Part shown: one piece after another, positions 1 to 9,298 of the stretch
Position numbering within the stretch: position 1 is the stretch's first letter
How the letters are laid out: each line of letters starts with the position of its first letter
NCBI GenBank assembly: GCA_947471745.1
Contig: CANJKZ010000010.1
Span: 5,141,001-5,205,000, forward strand
Source of the DNA: Closterium sp. Naga37s-1
Taxonomy: Eukaryota > Streptophyta > Zygnematophyceae > Desmidiales > Closteriaceae
Direction of reading: 5' to 3'
Length of the DNA stretch: 64,000 nt
Position numbers and translations under genes: made by a program
The notes under the pieces: model-generated
The model's database searches: none
Told to the model about the DNA's origin: nothing
The model's input: only the letters and a program-made list of their open reading frames with translations

Positions 1-1220
1 GGCCCAGTGGCCGCAGCTCCAACCCCAGTACTGCTTGCCGAGGCTAGAGTCCAGGTTCGGCCGTACATCGCCAGGCCGAGCATGGCCTTGCTCGGGGCCA
101 AGCCTCGGGACACCCAGGCAGCCATGGCACCCTTGAGGCTCAGCTGGGGGTTGCTCAGGTCCTCCAGAGCAGTGTGCATGCCGGTGGTTAACTCCCATGA
201 ACCATGCAGATCGTAGGTCATAACATTTACAAAGTCCAGCGCACTGTTGAGTGTCGGGACGTCGTAGGATTCAGCGATTGTCGGCTCGTATGCAGAAACT
301 GCTGCAGAGAGCAGGAGCATGGGGTTTCCAGACGAAGCGGCTTCGGATTCAATCGCCGCCCGGAAATCCGTGACCAGGGCGGAAAAGAGGGCGGCGTTGC
401 CCGTTGGGAACTCCCAGTCGAGATCCAGACCGTCGAAATTGTACGATCGGGCGAGGGTGATCGCGGATTGGATGAAAGCAGAGCGGGAGGAGGGGGACGA
501 GGCGGCGTTGACGAAAGCGGTGGTGCCTGCGGAATAGCCCCCGATGGAGAGGAGGGTCTTGATGGCGGGGTTGGTATCTTTCAGGGCGGAGTTGAAGCGC
601 AGATAGAGACCCTCGGTCACGTCCACTGCTGGGTTGGATGGGATGACCTGTGAAATGGGAGAGAAGGTACGGAATACTGAGTTAAGGATGCACGGAGCAT
701 GGTGGGCCTAAGCACGGAGTTGAGGCAGGAAATACGGTGTGATGAGCCTAGGATGGCAGGAAATGGAAGCGGAATGTCTGAATAGCACCAAATGGCACAG
801 AGAAGTGTAAATGGCAAGACAGTACGGTACCTGGTATGTGGTGGGGTCGATGGATGCAAAGGCGTAGAAGACATGCGTGAGCGTGGCAGCAGGGATGACC
901 GATGGGTCCATGCCCGCCCAGTTGACAAAATACGCCATCCACTTCAGCTCAGCAGGGGGCGGAGGGGAGTCGGTTGAGGGCGGAGGGGGAGAGGAGGCGG
1001 AGGGGGAGCACTGGGATTGGCAGCCAGAGCCGCAGTAATCGGGGGTGGAGCCACACCATCCCCACTCGCTGCAGCAGAGGTTGTCGGCGCAAAGAGTTGT
1101 GGCGGAGCATTGCTGCGCGCGCGCGCGGAGGGGGAGGTGCGCGGACGAGAGCAGCAGCAGCGCGAGCAGGACGAGGAGGAGCGGAGACCGCGGCGAGGGA
1201 AGTGGTACTATGATCGCCAT
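1..1220 (-). CDS. Secreted class V chitinase (GH18) with N-terminal hevein-type chitin-binding domain, 3' end outside the window
   Basis: Two exons are visible: 1220-831 and 647 to the window edge, joined by a GT-AG intron (830-648) in phase 0. The start at 1220 is chosen because the protein then opens with a clear signal peptide, a hydrophobic Leu-rich stretch ending near RARAQ. Residues about 37-70 form a hevein/ChtBD1 module with the usual cysteine pattern ([20 protein letters not shown]). A Pro/Ser linker follows, then the GH18 barrel, which begins [10 protein letters not shown]. Exon 2 holds the strand LLSIGGYS, the catalytic motif [10 protein letters not shown] with the acid Glu, and [12 protein letters not shown]18 enzymes hydrolyse beta-1,4-N-acetylglucosamine polymers. 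Secretion plus a chitin-binding module suggests defence against fungi or cell-wall turnover (inference). The C-terminus is cut by position 1, so the end of the barrel cannot be judged. Confidence 0.9.
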
Positions 1221-1360
1221 GATTGTTGGGGTTGAGCAGCAGACTCGCAAGGCTTTTGATTATTAGGAGAAGGGAGCGGTGAGTTACAATGGGGAAGTTG
1301 CAATGGGGAGACTGGTTCGAGTGGTGGTGACTTGTGAGACGTGATGGGGCAAGGCTGTGC

Positions 1361-1367
1361 TATATAC
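1361..1367 (-). promoter_or_regulatory. Candidate TATA box of the chitinase gene
   Basis: Read on the minus strand the bases are AGTATATAG, about 140 bp upstream of the chosen ATG at 1220. The distance would allow a 5' leader of about 110 bases. Only the motif and its position support it. Confidence 0.4.
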
Positions 1368-2573
1368 TCTGATGGGAGAGCGAGTGGAGAGAGGAGCGGA
1401 TGGGTTTGACGGGGAATGTATGGGGATGGCGTTATCCATGGCCAATGCGGTGTAGAGCTATCGGCGATTCGGACCCCTGCCGACGCAAAGGGTTACGGGA
1501 ATCCGAGTGACTCGGATGGAATTCGCTCCTCTGACCGCAATCGCGACTCGTCGCATTCGGAGTATCTACAGCGATTTGGATTCGGAATGCGGCTGCGGTA
1601 CGTCGGTGACTTGGTATGAAAAAATAAAGAAAGGAAAAGTGCATACGACGGCTATGGCTGCGACACCCGCGCGCCGCGTGTGTGTAAAAAGGGCTGAAAT
1701 TACTACACACGTGCCGCCGACGATAGGATTCCTTCGCGGAAACACCCATGACCCGTGCCGACGTCGCGACTCGAAACGCGACAGCTATTTACGACACAAT
1801 TATTGCTGCAAGGAAGAACACCGCCGTCAAGAACGCCGACCTTTCTCGCACAGACATTCCGGACAATGATCCCTCGGACTTCAGTCTGAAGATTCTAGCT
1901 AATGCGATTGGTCCGAGTCTGAGTGTTCGAGTGTCGAAACTATGTACGCACACCCTGAATGCCGTACCGTGAACGCCACGGGATTGGAGTTGAGGGAGAA
2001 GAGGAGAGGGCTGTCTTGTCGGTCGACCAAACCCAAGTCGACACTATCAAGGGTGTTTCTAGGGACCTCGCAACTTATGTTCAAACATCTCGGTTGAGAA
2101 CAATCCCGAGGAAATCCGAACGGTTAGTGCCACTTGTATTGGGACTTGTTCACTTTTGTTCGGTAGTATTGGTTGAGAAAGATTCTGTGGAGATTCAAAG
2201 GGTCATTCGTTTGAGATAAATAAATCTAACAGCACATTCATTCCTCTCACATAATATAAAATTTTAGGAGTACGTTAGACCTGCAAATACATGAAAATAT
2301 AGGCTTATGTTGAAATGCTCTTGAACACAAGGGTGTGTGCTATGTGATGTATTGTACAGACGCGCAGCGTAAATATCTACTCTGTAGTGTGCTGCTGATA
2401 TCATGAGAATTTCTCCCCCTGTAGCTAGATCACTCTCTCCTAGAGCCCTGATGCTGGTGTTAGACAGGGGGGCAGGGGGGGCATGCGAGGAGGGACAAAA
2501 GGGCACATACAGAGGGGAAGGAAAGTAAGACATCAGAAGCAAGGGGACACGTGGGAAGAGCACATCCCTGCTA
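1368..2573. other. Intergenic stretch with no supported gene
   Basis: This lies between the 5' side of the chitinase gene and the 3' side of the DUF4246 gene. Only short reading frames without recognisable domains are present. I see no repeat or RNA gene in it. Confidence 0.5.
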
Positions 2574-2637
2574 TTAGTGCTCACACAGGGAGAAAGGCTG
2601 CACAAAGAGCTCATCATTCCCAGCTGAACAGCGTCCT
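2574..2637 (-). repeat. Degenerate downstream copy of the DUF4246 C-terminal codons
   Basis: On the minus strand this reads NDELFVQPFSLCEH followed by stop codons. It mirrors the true end of the neighbouring gene (NEELFERPFSLCEH, stop at 2701-2699). The copy lies just past the real stop, so it is untranslated unless an alternative splice brings it in. It is one of many exon-edge duplications in this gene. Confidence 0.7.
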
Positions 2638-2698
2638 CCTAACAGCTGATTCATTATACCATATACGACAGCTGTCTTATGGTATTTACTTTCCACCA

Positions 2699-5600
2699 TC
2701 AGTGCTCGCAGAGCGAAAAGGGCCGTTCAAACAGCTCCTCATTGGCCAGCTGAACCAGCGCCTTTCTCTCTTCCATCAGAGCCTCCCGGTACTTCTTTGC
2801 TTCTTCCATCGTCATCGCTGCACCCCTGCCATCCCTGCTCTCTCTCCCCACACCCTGCCCCTCGCCTCCATACTCTCCCTCATCAACCCTACCCTCCTCC
2901 CCACCTCGCTCCACACCACTACTTTCTCCCTTATCCTCTTCCCCATCCTCTCCCCCACTCACTCCCTCTGCAATCAAATCTAGAGCTAACCCAGGCAGGA
3001 CCGAGCACGGGTGGCCTTTTCTCTCCAGCTCCCTCCTCTGCCAGCTCAGCTGCTGAGGTGGCACGCGTGCAGTGGATACGATTGCCACCCGCGGATCCAC
3101 CAGGAAAAAGACAAGAATCTTCCGGTGGCCGGCACGGGTTTTGTCCTGTAGCTCGAACGGCGCAACCCGGTGGTGGAAGTGGTTCGGGAAGGCGAGGCAG
3201 AGGTTCGGGATGTCAGTCCGGACCGAGCCTAGAGGTTGAGTGAGAGGTCCGTCGTCCACCAGGCCGTATATCCGAGCCACCCCTTTGTTGTCGTTCTGAT
3301 CATAGTCTGGTTCGGCAACGGTGATCCTGAATTGAAGGCGCGACTCGGTGATGTTGTGAGAGTCGAAATAGTAAATGCCTGTGGCCTGGGGGACGGAAGA
3401 TGGGGAAGGGAAGGGGAAGGGAAAAATGGGAGTGGAGGGGAGGATATAGAGGTGTTGTGGCATGCTTTGTTGTCGTTCTGATCGTAGTCTGGTTCGGGAA
3501 CGGTGATTCTAAACTGAAGGCGCGACTTGGTGATGCTGTGAGAGTTGAAGTAATAAATTCCCGTGGCCTGGGGAACGGGAAAACGGGAGGGAGAACGGGA
3601 TAGGGAGGGGGAAACGAGGAGGGAAAACGGGATGGGAGGGGGGAAATGGGGACGGGAAGGGGGAAAGGAGAAGGGGAAGGGAAAAATGGGAGTGGACGGG
3701 AGGATATAGAGGTGTTATGGCATGCTTTTGGTGTCGTTCTGATCATAGTCTGGTTCGGAAAAAGTGATCCTGAACTGAGAGTGCGACTCCGTGAGGTTGT
3801 GAGAGTCAAAGTAGTATATGCACGTGGCCTGGGGGAAGGGGAATGGGGAGGGAAAACGGGATAGGGTGGGGGAACGGAGACCAGCGGAAGGGGAAAAAGG
3901 GGACGAGAATGGGAAAAGGGGAGGGAAGGGAGGGTGTGGTCTGAGAGAGGGATATGGGGGAAAAACAATATCAGTGGAAATCGGTCCAATATATTCCTAT
4001 TGGTACATCTATACACAACCCTCCCCTCCCCTCCCCTCCCCTCTCCTCCCATCCAACCCCCTCCCTTCCCCTCACTTACCGCCTCGTATCCACTCACCAC
4101 AATATGCTCATTCCTCATGCCCTCCACATGCCAAGTACCCCCAGGTTATCTCGGGCTTTCAGGGGTGAGTTGCATGCTCGCCACCTTCACCACCACCTGC
4201 AGCAGTCGCCCCCTCACCTCCACCACCCACCCCTTCACATCCACCACCCACACCTTCCCATCCCTCACACCCTCTATCACTTCACTCACCACAATGTGTT
4301 CGTTCCTCATGCCCTCCACATGCCAAGTACCCCCAGGATACTTCGGGCTGTCAGGGGTCAGCTGAATGCTCGCCACCTTCACCACCACCTGCAGTCGCCG
4401 CCCTTTCAGATCCACCACGTGCCCGGGGGAGGGAGGCTGTGGGGGGGAGAACTCTGCAGGGGTGTCTGGCTGCTTGGGCTGCCGGTCCACCAGCCACTGG
4501 TGGTAGTCGTCGTCGTCGTCCTTGTCGTATTCTCTCTCACCCTTCCACTCATCGTACCACCTGGTGGGAGAGTAGAGGCACGATTGCAACATGGAAACAT
4601 GGAATGGAGGTTGGGAGCAGGCAGGGCTTGCACTGCCGGTCCACCAGCCACTGGTGGTAGTCGTCGCCATCGTCGTCTTTGTCGTATTCCCTCTCGCCCT
4701 TCCACTCGTCGTACCATCTGAAGTGCGGTGATAGATGGGAGGGAGGAGGGATCATATAGAGGCACAATGGAACCATGGGATGGAGCCTTGAACAGCACTG
4801 CTTGGGCTGCCGGTCCACCAGCCACTGGTGGTAGTCGTCGTCGTCCTCCTTGTCATATTCTCTCTCGCCCTTCCACTCGTCGTACCACCTGGTATAGGAG
4901 AGGGAAACAGACGGTAATGGACAGAGGCACAGTGGGAACAGGAAGCCTTGGAGGGCACGGCTTGGGTTGCCGGTCCACCAGCCACTGGTGGTAGTCGTCG
5001 TCGTCGTCCTTGTCGTATTCCCTCTCGCCCTTCCACTCATCGTACCACCTGGTAGGTGGGTAGAGGCACAGTTTAAAGATGGGAACATGGAGCCTGGAAT
5101 CAGGGCTTGGGCTGCCGGTCGACCAGCCACTGGTGGTAGTCGTCATCGTCGTCTTTGTCGTATTCTCTCTCGCCCTTCCACTCATCGTACCACCTGGTAC
5201 AGGAGAGGGAAACAGACGGTAATGGACAGAGGCACAGTGGGAACAGGAAGCCTTGGAGGGCACGGCTTGCACTGCCGGTCCACCAGCCACTGGTGGTAGT
5301 CGTCATCATCCTCCCTGTCGTATTCCCTCTCGCCCTTCCACTCGTCGTACCATCTGAAGTGCGGTGATAGGTGGGAGGGAGGAGGGATCATATAGAGGCA
5401 CAAAGGAAACATGGGATGGAGCCTTGAACAGCACTGCTTGGGCTGCCGGTCCACCAGCCACTGGTGGTAGTCGTCATCATCCTCCCTGTCGTATTCTCTC
5501 TCGCCCTTCCACTCGTCGTACCACCTGGTGGGTGGGAGGGAGAACAGGAGACAGAAGGTATCGTATCAAGGCGCAATGGAAACAGGGAGACTTGGAGCAG

Positions 5601-7552
5601 GGCTTGGGCTGCAGGTCCACCAGCCACTGGTGGTAGTCGTCATCATCCTCCTTGTCATACTCTCTCTCGCCCTTCCACTCGTCGTACCACCTGCAGTGTG
5701 GCGATATGTGGGAGAAAGACGGGGTCGTACAGAGGTGCAATGGAAACATGGAGTCTTGCTTGTCATTCTCCCTCTCGCCCTTCCACTTGTCGTACCACCA
5801 GGCGGGTGGCAATCTACTAGGTGTAGACGTACAGTGAAATAGTGCATCGGGGATAAAACAAACATTGACGCACAAAAACAACAGTTTTGACAGTCCAAAA
5901 ACAATACACCACTATGGCAACGTGCACGTTCCATCGCTAACAGCAAAGAAAGAAACAACACCTCCACATTAACTTAATGAGCTTACCCGTAAATATCGTA
6001 GTCGAATCGCTCTCGTCGCTGCTGAACCGCTTCCGTCAGCACTTTGTTAAACAACGGCACAAATGCAGTGGCGAAAACATGCTCCAAGCCCCGATACATC
6101 TCCGCAAACTCATGCGGGTGCAGGTTATTTATATACGACCGAAACTTTGCACTCTGCCCGTCCGCAGCAACATCCACCTCCGCGGGCAGCCACTGAAACT
6201 TTTCTGAAATGTATGAATGGTTCCCGGTTGGGTAAAACACCGGTCGGGTCGGCTGGCCGGGCGGCATAGGCCGAGCGACTTCCCCTAAGCTGCTAACCAG
6301 CTCATCCCAGGGCAGAATCTGAAGGTCGTTGGGCGGATCCTGGATAACTCTAGTGCGACCAAAGACCAGGCAATGCAGGCTGGGGTGAATGAGATCGACT
6401 ACTTGGTTATTTGATCCCGGGTGGTAGTCGATTTGATCCTCAGGAACTGATTCTAGCCGGGTAATTCCGTCTAGAAAGAGTTGTTTGAGTGAGGGATTGA
6501 GTGGGGGGTCTGGGGAGATGTACACGCCCTCTACTGCGGAGGGGAGGACCTTGGGATTGCCGTGGAGGGAGAGAGAGGAGAGTGGTGCGGAGAGATTGGA
6601 GGAGGGAGGAGCGGAGGGAGAAGAGGAGGGAGGGGAGGAAAAGGATGAGGCGAGCCAGCGGAGCTCGGCGATGGCGTAGGTGAAGAGAGCAGGGTCGATC
6701 TGGGAGGGGGACGGGAGAGACAAGGAGAGGGAAAAAGATAGGGAGAGTGGTAAGAAGAAGGGCAATGCAGAGATTAAAGGCTGGAGAGACAGAGAGGCGG
6801 AAATGGAGGGTGGACAAGCTTGGAAGATGCGGTAAGAGAGCGACGATTCTAGGCTGGAGAACTGATATCTTTATGCAAAAAGAAAGGGAGAAAATGGAGG
6901 CCGAAAAAACAAACAAATAAAACGGTTCTTGGGGGAGACGGAGGGTTCACTCACGTCTGGCGCGGATCACCTTGACGGGCCGCGTTGTGGTCTCCCTCAG
7001 GAACGAAAGCACGGCGGAAGCTTCCTCCGCACTCCAGTACTCCTTACTGGCGTCGATGGAACCGTCAGGATGGACGTCCGCTGCCGGCTCCGTCAACTCC
7101 GCCTTCCATTTCTTGACGATTTCGTCGTCCGTCACCTTCCGTATCCAATCTGGCTTCTCCCGAATCTGACCCATGACGCGACACAGCAACAGCTCTTTGA
7201 GGCTCCGCACGGGAAAGCCGAGCTCGAAATCGCCGGCATTGTCGAACGGGTTGGGGAACTCTGGAAGATCCTGATTCTGTCGAAACGAGTTGGGTGGGTT
7301 CGGATTCGCGAATTGATTCGGATTCTGATACATGGCGACGGTGGTGGGATTTGAAAATGGCCGGCGAGCAGCGGAAAAGGGAGGTTCCGAGCCGCGTCGA
7401 CCAGGGAATGGAATAGAAGAGCGTCTGATGCAAGGTGTGAGGAAGAAACAGCGGGATGAGCGGACGATACTGCCGACCAGCCTACTGCTCCTTGAGAAGG
7501 AGGAAATGGCAGAGCGGCTGAATAAAGAACTGGGAACCAGCGCAGCGGACAT
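2699..7552 (-). CDS. DUF4246 family protein, about 750 aa, four exons
   Basis: Proposed exons: 7552 to about 6971, 6699-5987, 4560-4290 and 3385-2699. Diagnostic blocks of DUF4246 appear in order: ELLLCRVMGQIREKPDWIRK; QVVDLIHPSLHCLVFGRTRV; SEKFQWLPAE; SYINNLHPHEF; WYDEWKGEREYD; PGGTWHVEGMRNEHIV; TGIYYFDSHNITESRLQFR; LAFPNHFHHRV; PGHRKILVFFLVDP; and the typical ending FSLCEH. The HVE in WHVEG, the His of FPNHFHHR and the Arg of GHRK are spaced like the His-x-Glu, His, Arg set of a 2-oxoglutarate/Fe(II) oxygenase fold (inference; function unknown). The first 70 residues are rich in Ser and Arg and could be an organelle transit peptide, with a second in-frame ATG at 7333 giving a form without it. 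Exon phases fit except at intron 1: the good donor at 6954 leaves phase 1 while the acceptor needs phase 0, so a weaker GTGATC donor after 6971 or an unseen mini-exon is needed. Confidence 0.85.
3475..3828 (-). repeat. Two truncated copies of the start of DUF4246 exon 4, each with a 3' splice site
   Basis: Copies start at 3828 and 3567 and read IYYFDSHNLTES and YFDSHNFTES-like sequence up to the DYDQND block, then diverge without a donor. The complete exon starts at 3385. Each copy keeps the CCCAG acceptor and flanking pyrimidine-rich intron, so each is a potential decoy acceptor. Confidence 0.8.
4098..4204 (-). repeat. Partial copy of the end of DUF4246 exon 3 with its 5' splice site
   Basis: The copy repeats the block from LLQVVVKVASMQLTPE to MRNEHIV and ends in the same GTG|GTGAGT donor as the real exon end at 4290. 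It holds an in-frame TAA at 4148-4146 (SPR then stop where the real exon has SPKYPGG). It lies downstream of the complete exon and is probably a non-coding duplicate. Confidence 0.8.
4630..5810 (-). repeat. Array of seven full and one truncated copies of the start of DUF4246 exon 3
   Basis: Units of about 160 bp repeat upstream of the complete exon (start 4560). Each carries a pyrimidine tract and AG acceptor (mostly ACCAG), then codons for WYDEWKGEREYDK, an Asp run, YHQWLVDRQPK, and diverges before any good donor. The last unit, near 5755-5805, is shorter. Copies differ by a few bases and in the length of the Asp run. All lie in intron 2, so splicing from the donor at 5986 must pass them to reach the complete exon. 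Confidence 0.85.
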
Positions 7553-7816
7553 AGAGAAGTCGTGCGAATGTGGCAGAAGCAAGGCTGGGAACTAGGTGGG
7601 AGGACTAGTGTACGCGAGAGGAACTGGGCGTGTGCTCAAGAAAGGCTAGCAAGAGTCCAGTAGGCAAAAATAGCACATGCATGGAACGGCAGAAACTTGA
7701 ATTCCTGCTGCTGAATTCTCAATTTCCTCGGGATTCCCAAGGCATGCAGGGTGGGAAGGAAATGAGTGGGGGAGGAAGGTGTCCTGTGATTGGTCGAAGC
7801 TCTGCGTAAGATCGCC

Positions 7817-7823
7817 AAAAAAA
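7817..7823 (-). terminator. Pol III T-run terminator of U6
   Basis: A run of seven T on the minus strand follows GGTCCAAA at the end of the U6 sequence, as is usual for Pol III termination. Confidence 0.85.
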
Positions 7824-7869
7824 TTTGGACCATTTCTCGATTTGTGCGTGTCATCCTTGCGCAGGGGCC

Positions 7870-7901
<32 letters not shown>

Positions 7902-7919
7902 ACGGATGTCCCGAAGGAC
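7821..7919 (-). ncRNA. U6: U6 spliceosomal snRNA
   Basis: The minus strand from 7919 reads GTCCTTCGGGACATCCG, then AAAATTGGAACGATACAGAG with the ACAGAGA box, then AGATTAGCATGGCCCCTGCG and CAAGGATGACACGC, and ends GGTCCAAATTT in a run of T. This matches plant and animal U6 almost base for base. U6 pairs with the 5' splice site and with U2 in the active spliceosome. It is made by RNA polymerase III. The gene sits between the 5' ends of the DUF4246 gene (same strand) and the G-patch gene (opposite strand). Confidence 0.96.
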
Positions 7920-7950
7920 GAATAAAACCGTCTAAGAGAGCTTATCAGTA

Positions 7951-7957
7951 GATAAAT
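7951..7957 (-). promoter_or_regulatory. TATA-like element of the U6 promoter
   Basis: On the minus strand ATTTATC lies about 32-38 bases upstream of the U6 start. Plant U6 genes carry TTTATATA or similar near -30. I do not see a convincing copy of the plant upstream sequence element. Confidence 0.5.
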
Positions 7958-8268
7958 TGTTTGCACTGAAGTACGACGTGGGCTTTGAATTGCAGATGTT
8001 TGAGCCGCTCAAATGCACTTCGGTTCAGTGTCGCAGGCAGTCGTTTCCTTCCTTTCCACCATGATCCTGTTTATCTCCGACCTTGTAAATTGTGAAACAG
8101 CAACAGATTTCGGCTACGCTTGTAGAGAAGCCAGACAGATAATGATCCAATCAGAAGTGCGTCGTTGTGATCCAGGACGGAACAACCGGGCGACTAGCGA
8201 CTCGATTTAGAAGTAGTATACGATTTTGCTTGTTAGTAAGATCCGCTCTATATCGCGTACATAGATCC

Positions 8269-9260
8269 ATGGCGGCAGCAGTCCCTGGCGGCGATGATGA
8301 CGGGAACGATTATATGGGCGATCTTTCGGCCTTCTTGCCGCCAGAAGATTCGTCGAACCTTCGCAATCAGCAACAGCAACGGAAGAATAAAACGCACAAT
8401 CCTGCGCCACGTCAGCGGCCAGACGATTGGAAGAAGCTGACGTGGCAGGAGCGGCGGCAGCAGGTACGCGAGGAGAAGGACAAGGCCGAAGCGGCGGTTC
8501 TCGCGGAAGGCCTCGCGGCGCCCATACCGCCTTCTAACATCGGCTTTAAACTGCTGCAGAAAATGGGTTTTAAGGGACCTCCTGGGGCGGCGATGCAGAT
8601 GAGCGGAAGCGCGGGGTTTTCGAGCGCGGGGAAGGTGGAGTTGGCGGAAACTGGGGGAGGAACAGTCGAGCGGGAGAGGGGGGAAAGCGCGAGAGGGGGG
8701 GAGGAGAGTGTGGGGACAACGGAGAGACAGGAACGTGGGGAGAGGGGAGAAGTGGAGTGTTTGAGGGATCAAGCGGCAAGAATGAGGGGGAGAGCGTTTG
8801 GTACAGAACCTGGCGGCTGGTCATCCAAAGCCCGCGTCAATGGATGCCGTGACGGCGGTGGCGATGGACCTGCAGAGCGTACAGAGGAAGCTATTATCGA
8901 GGACAACCGAGCGGGGTCAGTGCTTGCATCCACGCCCAACCGAAGAAAACCCCTCGTGTGGGTCGAACCCGTTGCGTTGAGCTTAAAACGGGACAGGAAA
9001 GGGCTGGGGAAAGAGGAGGAGGAGGCGGAGGCGGAGAGGCAGAAGCTGCTGCGCGCAGAGGCAGCAGCGCGGGTGAGGCGGAGAGGCGAAGGGGCGCTGA
9101 GAGGGGAGTTTGAGGAGCGGCGGAAGGGCAGGTGGAGCGAGTGGAAGGTGAGGGGGGCGTTGAGGAAGGCGAGAACGGCCCTGGTGCACCTGGAAGGGGG
9201 AGAGGAGTGGCTTAAAGCCCAGGCTGTGCGGATTGGCGCTGCTTCTTCCTCCTCCTCTGG

Positions 9261-9298
<38 letters not shown>

